Shown: in pieces, positions 24,031-31,316 of the stretch
Layout of the letters: each line of letters begins with the position of its first letter
Numbering within the stretch: the stretch's first letter is position 1
Source: a virus
Virus record (IMG/VR): IMGVR_UViG_3300037297_000178
Location: 64,001 to 128,000 of that record
Length of the DNA stretch: 64,000 nt
Strand: one strand, 5' to 3'
Program-made: the position numbers and the translations under genes
Notes under the pieces: model-generated
Databases searched by the model: none
Told to the model about the DNA's origin: nothing
Seen by the model: the letters and a program-made list of their open reading frames with translations, nothing else

Positions 24031-24243
24031 ATGGCTGACGACGAGATACTAGAACTATCGAGGGCTAGAAAGTATCTTGAAAAGATACTCGAAGAGAACG
24101 ACCGACTGTTTTCGGAGAATTTTAGCCTGTGCCTACAGAATCAGATATTAAGGGCCGACCTTCGAGAAACGGAACGAAAATACGCGAGGTTAGTACGCAT
24201 TATGGTTACGAGAAACGTGACACAACTAGTTGCAGAGAACTGA
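24031..24243 (+). CDS. Small coiled-coil protein
   Basis: 70 residues, nearly all helical with heptad-like hydrophobics (KYLEKILEENDRLFSENFSL). SD weak (TAGCTTGA). No family recognised. Confidence 0.6.
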   Translation: MADDEILELSRARKYLEKILEENDRLFSENFSLCLQNQILRADLRETERKYARLVRIMVTRNVTQLVAEN

Positions 24244-24252
24244 GGTGTGATT

Positions 24253-24678
24253 GTGGCGAAAAGACTGCTCGAGGCGTATAGGGACGAAAAGCAGCATCAC
24301 ATAGCGTTAATACAGCATCGACGTAAGAGGCAAAAGGATTTTGTGGGGAGGGTCGAGGAGGCCGGGCGCGAAAAATTTCACGAAGTGACGGGCTTCGAGC
24401 CGGACGACGAGATAGTGTTTCTGGCCCTGTTCAACAACGTGTTCAAGCCGGAACTCGCGTTCGAGTTCGAGGTGTTCGTGTCGCCACACCCCAAATACGT
24501 ACTGAAGGGCATCAAAGGACAGATTAAGCCTGACGACACGATTGAGGTTAGTTTCACAACGTGGTCACTGTGGCGCGAATCGACGGTCGGCTTTTATCAC
24601 GACCACGTCGCTACGAACGACAGTATTTTCAAGTTACTTGACGCGATGTATGCCGATGAAGCCCGAACGGATACGTGA
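24253..24678 (+). CDS. Hypothetical protein
   Basis: 141 residues. I chose the GTG 5 bases after GAGGTG; a GTG two codons earlier is also open. Basic helical N-terminus (HRRKRQKDFVGRVEEAGR), then a beta-rich acidic domain. No family recognised. Confidence 0.7.
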   Translation: MAKRLLEAYRDEKQHHIALIQHRRKRQKDFVGRVEEAGREKFHEVTGFEPDDEIVFLALFNNVFKPELAFEFEVFVSPHPKYVLKGIKGQIKPDDTIEVSFTTWSLWRESTVGFYHDHVATNDSIFKLLDAMYADEARTDT

Positions 24679-24916
24679 CAAGAAGCGGGCGGTACTGTGT
24701 AGAAAAGAGAGACCGCTCGTGTTCTTTGACGAGGCGAAGACCCTTTTCGAGTTACCTGCTCAGGGTCTTCGGGTGTTCGTAAGCCGACCGCGCCCAACAC
24801 GAACACCCGACTGGAGCGCGTTCGTGTGTGCTCATTGTAACAGGGTACACACAGAGGCCGAGGGTTGTTGTATCGGAGGAGTTACGGTCTGTAAAAAATG
24901 TCTTGCAGTTTTGTGA
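24650..24916 (+). CDS. Zinc-ribbon protein, first of a tandem pair
   Basis: 88 residues with CAHC...CC...CKKCLAVL at the C-terminus, very like the next gene's CAVC...CKACLAVL. The start is uncertain (ATG at 24650 or 24656, no clear SD). A 12-bp inverted repeat (24769-24810) overlaps the middle. Confidence 0.65.
   Translation: MPMKPERIRDKKRAVLCRKERPLVFFDEAKTLFELPAQGLRVFVSRPRPTRTPDWSAFVCAHCNRVHTEAEGCCIGGVTVCKKCLAVL
24769..24810. repeat. 12-bp inverted repeat in a coding region
   Basis: TCGGGTGTTCGT and ACGAACACCCGA with an 18-base loop; a second pair GAAGACCC/GGGTCTTC (24736-24743, 24763-24770) lies just upstream. Confidence 0.8.
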
Positions 24917-24924
24917 GGTGATGT

Positions 24925-25116
24925 ATGAGAACATTGTTTGACGAAATAGAAGAGAGCGGGTTCACGATTATTCGCCCGACAGTCCACATTGAGACCGCCT
25001 ACGAAACGACATGGTCGGTTTTCACCTGCGCCGTCTGTGGCGAATTTCGGGTCGGCGAAGAGTATGTGAGTGTGGGGGAAGCGAGGGTATGTAAGGCGTG
25101 TCTGGCGGTTCTGTAA
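24925..25116 (+). CDS. Zinc-ribbon protein, second of a tandem pair
   Basis: 63 residues, ATG after GTGAGGTGATGT. FTCAVCGEF and VCKACLAVL form the ribbon; the shared ending with the previous gene shows a recent duplication. Function unknown. Confidence 0.75.
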   Translation: MRTLFDEIEESGFTIIRPTVHIETAYETTWSVFTCAVCGEFRVGEEYVSVGEARVCKACLAVL

Positions 25117-25145
25117 GGGCACGTAATATATTGAGGAGATAATCA

Positions 25146-25442
25146 ATGTCTGTAATTAACGAGTTGAGAACCTTTGCAAAAGAGAAGGGATATGAGGTCG
25201 ACGTGGTGAGGTCGGCGTACTTTGACCTCGGATATGCTATCACGTGGGGGGACAGGTACACGCGCGTCGTGGTCGAGCCTGATGACGAAACGTCGGTTCA
25301 CGTCAAGTTGCAGCATAAGGAGGTCGAAGGCGGCGACTGGTTGACTGTAAGCGGTACGTGTTACGTCAACCATGCTGAAAAGGCGCTGAAGGCTGCAAAG
25401 GGCCTCGTGAAGGCGTGCGTTACTCCCGACGAGATAGCTTGA
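25146..25442 (+). CDS. Hypothetical protein
   Basis: 98 residues, ATG after GAGGAGATAATCA. Compact alpha/beta; ends directly at the -35 of the tRNA-Asp promoter. No family recognised. Confidence 0.75.
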   Translation: MSVINELRTFAKEKGYEVDVVRSAYFDLGYAITWGDRYTRVVVEPDDETSVHVKLQHKEVEGGDWLTVSGTCYVNHAEKALKAAKGLVKACVTPDEIA

Positions 25443-25466
25443 CATCACACAGGCGTGATGTATAAT
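25439..25466 (+). promoter_or_regulatory. tRNA-Asp promoter with inverted repeat in the spacer
   Basis: TTGACA, 16 bases, TATAAT. CATCAC-acaggc-GTGATG (25443-25460) covers the end of the -35 and the spacer. Confidence 0.85.
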
Positions 25467-25472
25467 AGAGAA

Positions 25473-25544
25473 GGGCCTGTGGTCTAGTGGTGAGGATACC
25501 GTCCTGTCAAGGCGGAGTCACGGGTTCAATTCCCGTCAGGCCCG
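25473..25544 (+). tRNA. tRNA-Asp (GTC)
   Basis: Acceptor GGGCCTG/CAGGCCC, discriminator G, anticodon stem CCGTC/GGCGG with loop CTGTCAA, T-loop TTCAATT. Regular cloverleaf of 72 nt, no encoded CCA. It has its own promoter and does not overlap a protein gene. Confidence 0.95.
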
Positions 25545-25560
25545 TTTAAGGGAGGTAGCT

Positions 25561-25953
25561 ATGTGGAATCGGTTAGGTGGTTTTATCGTGCTCGTACTTT
25601 TCGTAGTTACGCTTTTCGCTCTGTTTAAGGGCGTCGTGGCGTTTTGTTCCGTGATAGTGGACGGGTTCACGGTAGTAGCGACCGGAGTCATGGGTGTGCT
25701 CGCGTGGGCGGTGCCGGTGCTCGTGTTTGTCGTATGCTTCGTGGCGGGCATAATCACCCTTGCGTTCGGGGTGTACATAGCGGGACGCGTCGGTTATTAT
25801 GTAATACCGCTGGTTGACGACATAGTTAATTATAGACGCGAGGTGCGGGGCGAAGACCGGGTGACGTTAGCAAGTCACAGTTTAGTGAACTTACCGCACG
25901 CGCCCCGACTGATACAAGAGAGGTACAATTTACTGGAGGAGAGATATGATTGA
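25561..25953 (+). CDS. Multi-span membrane protein
   Basis: 130 residues with two or three hydrophobic spans in the first 82 (about 8-30, 35-62, 60-82) and a soluble basic tail. ATG after GGGAGG. Lies between tRNA-Asp and the Thg1-like gene; function unknown. Confidence 0.75.
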   Translation: MWNRLGGFIVLVLFVVTLFALFKGVVAFCSVIVDGFTVVATGVMGVLAWAVPVLVFVVCFVAGIITLAFGVYIAGRVGYYVIPLVDDIVNYRREVRGEDRVTLASHSLVNLPHAPRLIQERYNLLEERYD

Positions 25954-26734
25954 CTTACCAGATAGGATGAAGGCGTACAGAGACGGCGAACGGCAGCGTC
26001 TCACGAAACTTCCCGCCGTCCTGAAGTTACAGGCTGTCGGAGGTGTGGTCGAGTATGATACCCTGTACGACCAACGACAGGCCGAAATAATGGGGAAGGT
26101 AACGAAACGACTCGTCGAGAAGGTGAACGCGATTTTTGCCTTCACCATAGGAGAGGAGATAAACCTCGTGCTGACGCCGCCGTTTTACTACGGCGGGATT
26201 GTCGACAAGATGCTGAGCACGGCGTCGTCGTTTGCGACGGCAGTGTTCATGCAAGAGCTTGTGCTCTCGCGCGTTCCGTTCACAAGCGTCCCGCTGTTCG
26301 AGGCACGGGTATTTCAAGCAATCGACTACGAAGTGCTCAACTTTATTCTTCACCGGCAGGGGACGGGTCGGTCGAACGCCGTGCTTGCTGTCGCGCGAGA
26401 GCACTTCATGCATGACGACATAGTCGGCGTGGCGCAGGCAAACCTTCTCGAGTGGTTCGAGAAGGACGGCATTGAATGGGAATCGTTGCCGAGGCACTTC
26501 CGGGAAGGGACGTTCTTCAAGCGCGTTTGGGTGCGTAAACCCTTCGAGAACGACGCCGAGGAACGCCTCCCTGAGAATCATCACGCACGCACGAAGCCCG
26601 GGAAACGATACCAGCGACGAATGGTCGTCCCGGTACAGCCCGTAAACCTGTTCGATTCAATCGACAGGTTATTCAACCCAAACCTGTATTTCAACCTCGA
26701 GGATGGGCAGGTGGTACTTGACGGGAATCAGTAG
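25946..26734 (+). CDS. Thg1-like protein (tRNA-His guanylyltransferase superfamily), catalytic Asp replaced
   Basis: 262 residues following the Thg1/TLP plan from end to end: DRMKAYRDGE (6-15), the strand AVLKLQ (~24), GEEINLVL (~69), VDKMLSTASSFATAVF (~86), EARVFQAIDYEVLNFILHRQ (~118) and the C-terminal DGIEWESLPRHFREGT (~174). Thg1 enzymes add nucleotides to RNA 5' ends (3'-5' polymerisation) using two metal-binding Asp. Here the RLDG motif is replaced by KLQAVG and SDE by GEE, so both Asp positions are lost or changed. The protein may be inactive, bind tRNA only, or use other ligands. It sits one gene after tRNA-Asp. Confidence 0.85.
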   Translation: MIDLPDRMKAYRDGERQRLTKLPAVLKLQAVGGVVEYDTLYDQRQAEIMGKVTKRLVEKVNAIFAFTIGEEINLVLTPPFYYGGIVDKMLSTASSFATAVFMQELVLSRVPFTSVPLFEARVFQAIDYEVLNFILHRQGTGRSNAVLAVAREHFMHDDIVGVAQANLLEWFEKDGIEWESLPRHFREGTFFKRVWVRKPFENDAEERLPENHHARTKPGKRYQRRMVVPVQPVNLFDSIDRLFNPNLYFNLEDGQVVLDGNQ

Positions 26735-26810
26735 TTTCGACTTCAAAAGCCGGTGCAGTGTGGGCTTGACGTGAGGTGGTCGATGTTTGTCGTGATTGAG
26801 GAGGTGAACT

Positions 26811-27197
26811 GTGTCGAAAATATGGATTGACGATACGAGTCGGGGGCCTGAGGTTGTTGAAAGAAGGGTCAGGCGAAAAGAGTCCCTGGGCGTGATTCTT
26901 CACGATGGTGAGGTTCACGACCTCGTGTCGGGCCTGATAAAGTACGAGCACCGGCGCGTGTGGGTGCTGAGAGCACCGGACGGCCTGTATCGCCCGTCCG
27001 GGTCGGAGTATGGCCCGTATAAGCTGCTCGAAGGTGAGGCGCTCGAATACGGCGAACCGTTCGAGGGCGGGACGATGGTACATCAGAACGACTGGACGCG
27101 CCCGCACCCCTCCCTGTACGTGCTCGATGGGCACAGGATGTTCGTCAAGCACGAGGGGGAATACCTAGAGGTTGACCCGGACGCTGCGTCCCTTTGA
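26811..27197 (+). CDS. Hypothetical protein
   Basis: 128 residues, GTG start after GAGGAGGTGAACT. Beta-rich, with His/Trp pairs. Preceded by a 76-base gap holding only a 13-codon open frame. No family recognised. Confidence 0.75.
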   Translation: MSKIWIDDTSRGPEVVERRVRRKESLGVILHDGEVHDLVSGLIKYEHRRVWVLRAPDGLYRPSGSEYGPYKLLEGEALEYGEPFEGGTMVHQNDWTRPHPSLYVLDGHRMFVKHEGEYLEVDPDAASL

Positions 27198-27221
27198 CAA
27201 GCAGTCCTGATATGGTATACT
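27194..27221 (+). promoter_or_regulatory. Promoter of the lipoprotein/tRNA segment
   Basis: TTGACA, 16 bases, TATACT. The TTAGCGCTAA palindrome begins 4 bases after the -10, covering the predicted start. Confidence 0.8.
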
Positions 27222-27225
27222 ATCC

Positions 27226-27235
27226 TTAGCGCTAA
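27226..27235. repeat. TTAGCGCTAA palindrome between -10 and SD
   Basis: Directly joined to AGGAGG of the lipoprotein gene; also covers the likely transcription start. Confidence 0.9.
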
Positions 27236-27246
27236 AGGAGGCGTGT

Positions 27247-27513
27247 ATGAAAAAGAAAAAGCTGTCTGAGGTATGGATTCTGCTTATGCTCGCGCTCGTC
27301 GTGTTGACGGCCTGTGGGGGCGCAACGGGCGTGTACACCGGGAAGGTCGAAAGTGTTGAGCCGATTGACGGCGGTTGCATGGTGACGTTTTACGAGCGTC
27401 ACGGGGAAGAGTTTGTATGGTCGGGCGTCCCGGACGTGTGTGACGAGCTTGTTGTCGGGAAAATGCACATACTTGAGGTCGAGGACGGCGTCATACAGAA
27501 CGCCGTTTACTGA
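27247..27513 (+). CDS. Small lipoprotein
   Basis: 88 residues. A lipoprotein signal: KKKK N-region, hydrophobic core and lipobox LTAC (20-23). The mature part (about 66 residues) is beta-rich with two Cys. It would be anchored outside the cell membrane; superinfection exclusion is a usual role for phage lipoproteins, not shown here. ATG after AGGAGG. Confidence 0.85.
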   Translation: MKKKKLSEVWILLMLALVVLTACGGATGVYTGKVESVEPIDGGCMVTFYERHGEEFVWSGVPDVCDELVVGKMHILEVEDGVIQNAVY

Positions 27514-27809
27514 TGAGCGATTGGTTTTCGCGCCCTCGAATGGGTGCTCTTGAGGATTCAAGGGGGGACATCGAGGTGAGGCTTACGAATAGGCACAGGG
27601 TAAGGGTCAAGAGCGTGAACGTACTCACGCTCTTATTTCACCCCTGTTACCTGTGCCTTGTCGGCAAAGAGGGGACTGTGATTGAGGAGCGTAGGCCGAA
27701 AACCGTTGTCGTAATTGACGGGCGCGTATGGACGTTCGGGAAGGGGGTTCGGCTCGAGCGAATAAGGGAAGGTGGCAGAGCGGATGATTGCGTCACTCTT
27801 GAAAAGTGA
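27513..27809 (+). CDS. Hypothetical protein ending inside tRNA-Ser
   Basis: 98 residues. ATG overlaps the lipoprotein's TGA. An SH3-like or KOW-like beta core is suggested by GKEGTVIEERR. The last 14 codons and the stop lie inside tRNA-Ser. A 10-bp hairpin (27609-27634) lies in the gene. Confidence 0.7.
   Translation: MSDWFSRPRMGALEDSRGDIEVRLTNRHRVRVKSVNVLTLLFHPCYLCLVGKEGTVIEERRPKTVVVIDGRVWTFGKGVRLERIREGGRADDCVTLEK
27609..27634. repeat. 10-bp stem-loop in a coding region
   Basis: AAGAGCGTGA and TCACGCTCTT around ACGTAC, followed by ATTT; terminator-like but with a weak T-run. Confidence 0.75.
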
Positions 27810-27854
27810 AGGGCCTGAAATACGGCTTCGGGGGTTCGAATCCCTCCCTTCCCG
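27766..27854 (+). tRNA. tRNA-Ser (TGA)
   Basis: Class II, 89 nt with a long variable arm. Acceptor GGGAAGG/CCTTCCC, discriminator G, anticodon stem TCACT/AGTGA with loop CTTGAAA, T-loop TTCGAAT. The preceding protein gene stops within its anticodon arm. Confidence 0.93.
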
Positions 27855-27857
27855 TAA

Positions 27858-27944
27858 GCTGAGGTGGTGTAATGACAGGAAAACACACCGGCCTTAAAAT
27901 CCGGTTCCCTGACGGGAATGAGGGTTCGAATCCCTCCCTCAGCA
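27858..27944 (+). tRNA. tRNA-Leu (TAA)
   Basis: Class II, 87 nt. Acceptor GCTGAGG/CCTCAGC, discriminator A as in leucine tRNAs, anticodon loop CTTAAAA, variable arm TCCCTGACGGGA, T-loop TTCGAAT. Starts 3 bases after tRNA-Ser. The bottom anticodon-stem pair is a C-U mismatch. Confidence 0.92.
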
Positions 27945-27973
27945 TTTACGGACGTGTTTTTCGTTATGGGCGC

Positions 27974-28291
27974 ATGGTGAGGCAACACTCTCACGTGACA
28001 TGGCGCATGAGGACTTACGTTGTCGAGTTTGTTGCAGTCACCGACGGCGGCGAATGGGCGGGCCTGTATGACGACCCTCGTTTACCGTTCAAACGCCTCG
28101 AGGTGAGGTACAGGTGGCTCACTGTTTCGGGAAGCGTCTCGCGCCCAACAACCTGGGCGCGTGAGGACTTCAAAGTTGTGAAGGCTTCTGATTTTATGGA
28201 CGCGTGGCCTGCTGCACCTGAGGCTGAAGACCCGGTCGAGAGGGCCACGTGGTTTAACGGGCGCGAGTTACCTGAAGGGGTGATATTCTAA
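27974..28291 (+). CDS. Hypothetical protein ending inside tRNA-Glu
   Basis: 105 residues from the first ATG after tRNA-Leu. Other starts are GTG 27995 (11 bases after GGTGAGG) and ATG 28007. A longer frame exists upstream, but it is tRNA-Leu read as protein. Beta-rich core, acidic C-terminus (EAEDPVERATW); the last codons lie in tRNA-Glu. Confidence 0.65.
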   Translation: MVRQHSHVTWRMRTYVVEFVAVTDGGEWAGLYDDPRLPFKRLEVRYRWLTVSGSVSRPTTWAREDFKVVKASDFMDAWPAAPEAEDPVERATWFNGRELPEGVIF

Positions 28292-28348
28292 GGGTCAGGA
28301 TGTGAGGCTTTCAATCTCACGGTCGGGGTTCGAATCCCCGTCACCCCT
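28277..28348 (+). tRNA. tRNA-Glu (TTC)
   Basis: Acceptor GGGGTGA/TCACCCC, anticodon stem TGAGG/TCTCA with loop CTTTCAA, T-arm CGGGG-TTCGAAT-CCCCG. D-arm TTCT/AGGA. The first 15 bases are shared with the end of the preceding protein gene, including its stop. Confidence 0.88.
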
Positions 28349-28396
28349 CAAGCATGAGGTATAGTGGGGAAAACTCACTAAAAGGAGGAGCGAGCG

Positions 28397-28801
28397 ATGG
28401 TGCTTGAACTTGTTATGTTAGTGTTCGGGTTTAGCAGTCATTACGCGCCGGGTCGAATGGCTGAGGTTATCGAGGCCCGGCAGGCACATCGGACGCACAT
28501 CACGCTTCCCGTCAAACTCGGAGAGTTTGACGGTTACGGCGCGAGCGTTCGGTGTGACGATATAGGGAACGTGGTGTTTGCAAGGCCGGTCGGCTCGAAG
28601 GAGTGGTCGTCGATACTCATTGTCGACTGCGCGAACCCGAACGACGTTCGGCCCTTTGATGGTTTGTCGGGGCAGGCATGGATGTTGAAGTATGGATTTG
28701 TGCTCGAGACCGGCTACCCCCTTGCAGAGGAGTGGGGGTGCGTTGGGCGGGCGTGTGAGATTGAAATGTTGACTAGTTCATTATGGAAAATAGAGAGGTG
28801 A
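28397..28801 (+). CDS. Possible double-psi beta-barrel (RlpA/3D-like) protein
   Basis: 134 residues, ATG after AAAGGAGGAGCGAGCG. After a hydrophobic start (VLELVMLVFGF), SSHYAPGRM, a His/Thr/Leu-Pro stretch, and ILIVDCANPNDV then FDGLSGQAWMLKYG follow the order of RlpA/barwin-like barrels, which act on cell walls. The match is by pattern only. It could be a secreted wall-active or adhesion protein. Confidence 0.7.
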   Translation: MVLELVMLVFGFSSHYAPGRMAEVIEARQAHRTHITLPVKLGEFDGYGASVRCDDIGNVVFARPVGSKEWSSILIVDCANPNDVRPFDGLSGQAWMLKYGFVLETGYPLAEEWGCVGRACEIEMLTSSLWKIER

Positions 28802-28805
28802 GTCA

Positions 28806-29201
28806 GTGATAAAGTTTCGGGTCGGGGAACGGGTGAAGGTGGTCGAGGTGCGCGAGCCTTACGACGAGGTGTCGCGCGAGCTTGTCGGCGAAGAGGGGTA
28901 TGTGCTCAAGGTCGACGACTTGAACAGACACGAGACGTATTATCAGGTACGCGTCGAGTCGCAAGAGACGCCCGTCTGGATGAAGGCGGTCGAACTGAGG
29001 CGTGTGTTCCTGATACGCGAGTATGTCGATGGGGACGACCCGTTCGACTACGTGACGAGGCTCGCCTTCGCTGCTATGGGCGGCATTGACACAGACGGGT
29101 CACACCACAAGGACGAGGCCCTTTGGGAAATCATCGAAATGCTCGGCTACGACGTGGTTGACGCGAAGGCGAAGCTCGAGGTGGAACAGAATCGTGAGTG
29201 A
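28806..29201 (+). CDS. Hypothetical protein with SH3/KOW-like start
   Basis: 131 residues, GTG start after GAGAGGTGAG. N-terminal KFRVGERVKVVEV...LVGEEGYVLKVDD is typical of a KOW/SH3 barrel; the C-terminal half is helical. Function unknown. Confidence 0.75.
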   Translation: MIKFRVGERVKVVEVREPYDEVSRELVGEEGYVLKVDDLNRHETYYQVRVESQETPVWMKAVELRRVFLIREYVDGDDPFDYVTRLAFAAMGGIDTDGSHHKDEALWEIIEMLGYDVVDAKAKLEVEQNRE

Positions 29202-29211
29202 GGTAGTCAAG

Positions 29212-29601
29212 ATGTTCGAGAGGGCTTGCAAACAAGCCCTCAACGACGGCATACATAGGATTGAGCACTCAGACCTATGTATTCGGAGGGAAGGTGAGCA
29301 TGTCCTTGTTTGGTGGGATACTGAAGACTGCTGGTGGATTGAAGAGACGGCTGCTCAGTGCGAAGATGCTGCGAGAAAATTCCCGATAGCCGTCGACGAG
29401 ATACTGATACGAGTGAAGGATTTTCTCTTGTCTGAAGCACTCGAAAACCGGGCATACGAACCGGTTCGTATGCCTTCACCAGAAGACGGTTTTGTTGTTG
29501 ACGTCGACGGCCTCCCTGTGAGCGTGACGGTGAAGACTGACAAGTTCGACTGCTGGCTTCACCTCGAGGTGAAGTTTCAGAGAGTGGGGGGAAACGAATG
29601 A
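29212..29601 (+). CDS. Hypothetical protein rich in RNA hairpins
   Basis: 129 residues. The ATG 8 bases after TGAGG is preferred over a GTG six codons upstream. Trp-rich middle (VLVWWDTEDCWWIEE). The coding sequence holds two 9-bp stem-loops (29220-29241 and about 29252-29282) and a perfect 24-bp palindrome (29451-29474). Confidence 0.75.
   Translation: MFERACKQALNDGIHRIEHSDLCIRREGEHVLVWWDTEDCWWIEETAAQCEDAARKFPIAVDEILIRVKDFLLSEALENRAYEPVRMPSPEDGFVVDVDGLPVSVTVKTDKFDCWLHLEVKFQRVGGNE
29451..29474. repeat. Perfect 24-bp palindrome in a coding region
   Basis: GGCATACGAACC followed directly by its reverse complement. It encodes part of RAYEPVRMP. Longest perfect palindrome I saw. Confidence 0.92.
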
Positions 29602-30044
29602 ACGAGACGGGCCTTGACTTTTTGAGAGAGTGGTGTCTCGCGGGATTAGCTATGAGAGACCCCATACCGAGTCACGTCAAGGTGACACGTGATGTAGCTT
29701 CGGTGATTTTCAGACAACAGTCGCGAGACGTATCCTTGTGGTCGGTTTTAGGACGCGAGTACACTGAGGCCGACGTGCTCATGGCGCTACTATTACCGGA
29801 CGTTCAAAAGAAGCTGATGTTCCCGTTCCTGTGGACGGTCGGAGAGGTACACGAGGCAGTGAAGCAATTCCTGTTTCGAGCACTCTGTTCCGACGAGTTG
29901 TACGTGCTTGTCAGGAATATCGATGCGCCGGGCGTTGGCTTTGTGGTCGAACACGAGGGCTTCGTATTCGCAGTGAGTGTTATCGTCAAGAACGCGAAGG
30001 TGTTTTTCATAGTCGAGACTCGACTAACGGAGGTGAAACGGTGA
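29598..30044 (+). CDS. Hypothetical protein
   Basis: 148 residues, ATG overlapping the previous stop. Helical first half (FLWTVGEVHEAVKQFLF), beta-rich second half. No family recognised. Confidence 0.75.
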   Translation: MNETGLDFLREWCLAGLAMRDPIPSHVKVTRDVASVIFRQQSRDVSLWSVLGREYTEADVLMALLLPDVQKKLMFPFLWTVGEVHEAVKQFLFRALCSDELYVLVRNIDAPGVGFVVEHEGFVFAVSVIVKNAKVFFIVETRLTEVKR

Positions 30045-30571
30045 AAATACGGTTACTGAAAGATGTTCACGGCCTGAAGAAGGGCACGATACTTGACGCG
30101 CAGAAGCGCGACAGATTCGTGTACATAGGTCAAGGGCTGTTAATCGAGGCCGACGAGTACGAGGTGATAGAACCACAAGACTGTATTGACATTGAGATAG
30201 TTAAGTCAGTCCTTGACTTGACGGGGACAATAGTCGAGGCGGGGACAAAGCTCAAGGCGTACAGGGTCGACGGGCAGGTGTGGCTTTCGTTGAGGGGGAC
30301 ACTGCCGCTCGCTGAGGACTCATACCGCGTGATTGAGGATAACTACAGGGAATTTCACCTGATGGGGCACCTCGTGATTCAACTGGTGATTCCGGTCGAC
30401 TATCACGTACACAGGTGTTCGGCAGAAGAAGCGGTCGAGGCGTTGGTCGACATCGAGGGTTTTGTCATGTGTGGTGAAGTGCCGGTCGAGGAGTACAGCG
30501 AGATTCAACTCCCTGAGGGGACCTGGGCTTCAAGCCGATTCGTCGGTGAAATCGAGAGTAAGGAGTTGTAG
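30041..30571 (+). CDS. Hypothetical protein
   Basis: 176 residues, GTG start after GGAGGTGAAAC. Opens with an SH3-like LLKDVHGLKKGTILDA; a similar turn (GTKLKAYRVDG) recurs about 75 residues later. Function unknown. Confidence 0.75.
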   Translation: MKIRLLKDVHGLKKGTILDAQKRDRFVYIGQGLLIEADEYEVIEPQDCIDIEIVKSVLDLTGTIVEAGTKLKAYRVDGQVWLSLRGTLPLAEDSYRVIEDNYREFHLMGHLVIQLVIPVDYHVHRCSAEEAVEALVDIEGFVMCGEVPVEEYSEIQLPEGTWASSRFVGEIESKEL

Positions 30572-30572
30572 G

Positions 30573-31316
30573 ATGGACGGCCAATGGGATGAGAACCGAA
30601 AAGAGGTTCCGTTCGACCCGTTCACGGGCGATATGATGCGTTACCCGCAAGAGGTGTACAAGAGGGGCGAAACGCCCAGGGGGCCTGAGTGGCGAGAGGC
30701 AGTCCCGTTCGTTGACACGCTCCGTTTTGTAAGGATGTATTCAGGCCGGTCTGCGAAGGGCCTGATACTTGAGAGCGTGTCGACCGGCGTTCGCTACTCG
30801 ATGTTCACGAAGGACGCTGTTGAAATGCTGATGACCCTCAAGCCTGAGCACCTTACCGGCACGAACGAATACACCTGCGCGTGGGGCTTTGTAAAGAGGG
30901 GTGCGAACTTCGGCATTTTTATGTCTCACGACGGCGAAGTGCTGAGACCGGTACACGAGCGGATACAGGGTTTTGTGCGGGCGATTTGTGCCAATGCCGG
31001 TTTGAATGTTCAACCTCGAGACATACGGGTGCTGAGTGTCCCTGGGGGGACACGAGCGCATCCGACGAACGTTACGCGAAACGCGTTCGTCGCTATTGTC
31101 AAGGAATACTACACCGACGAGTGGTCAATCATCAGCCCTGAGATTGAGGTACTAAACGGTGTCCCGCACATCAGCGGGGCCTATGGGGACTCGGGAAGAC
31201 GATGGAAACTAACGCAAAGTAGGCTCGAAGCCGGTTCGGTTGAGTTCGAGCTTCCCCTCGACCTTGCGACGGCGATTGACGAGGTAAGAAAAAGAAATGG
31301 ACAATCAGCATCTTAA
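30573..31316 (+). CDS. Hypothetical protein
   Basis: 247 residues, ATG after AAGGAG. Contains RSAKGLILESVSTG then TCAWGFVKRGANFGIF. A predicted alpha/beta protein with no recognised domain. Overlaps the next gene by 20 bases. Confidence 0.78.
   Translation: MDGQWDENRKEVPFDPFTGDMMRYPQEVYKRGETPRGPEWREAVPFVDTLRFVRMYSGRSAKGLILESVSTGVRYSMFTKDAVEMLMTLKPEHLTGTNEYTCAWGFVKRGANFGIFMSHDGEVLRPVHERIQGFVRAICANAGLNVQPRDIRVLSVPGGTRAHPTNVTRNAFVAIVKEYYTDEWSIISPEIEVLNGVPHISGAYGDSGRRWKLTQSRLEAGSVEFELPLDLATAIDEVRKRNGQSAS

Noticed and set aside
26783-26824. A 13-codon frame with ATG after GTGAGGTGG
   Set aside because: Too short to judge, not overlapping a regulatory hairpin; left out as a gene.
27872-27973. N-terminal extension of the 27974 gene
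   Set aside because: The extension is tRNA-Leu read as protein, with the T-loop as SNPS; starts after the tRNA are preferred.
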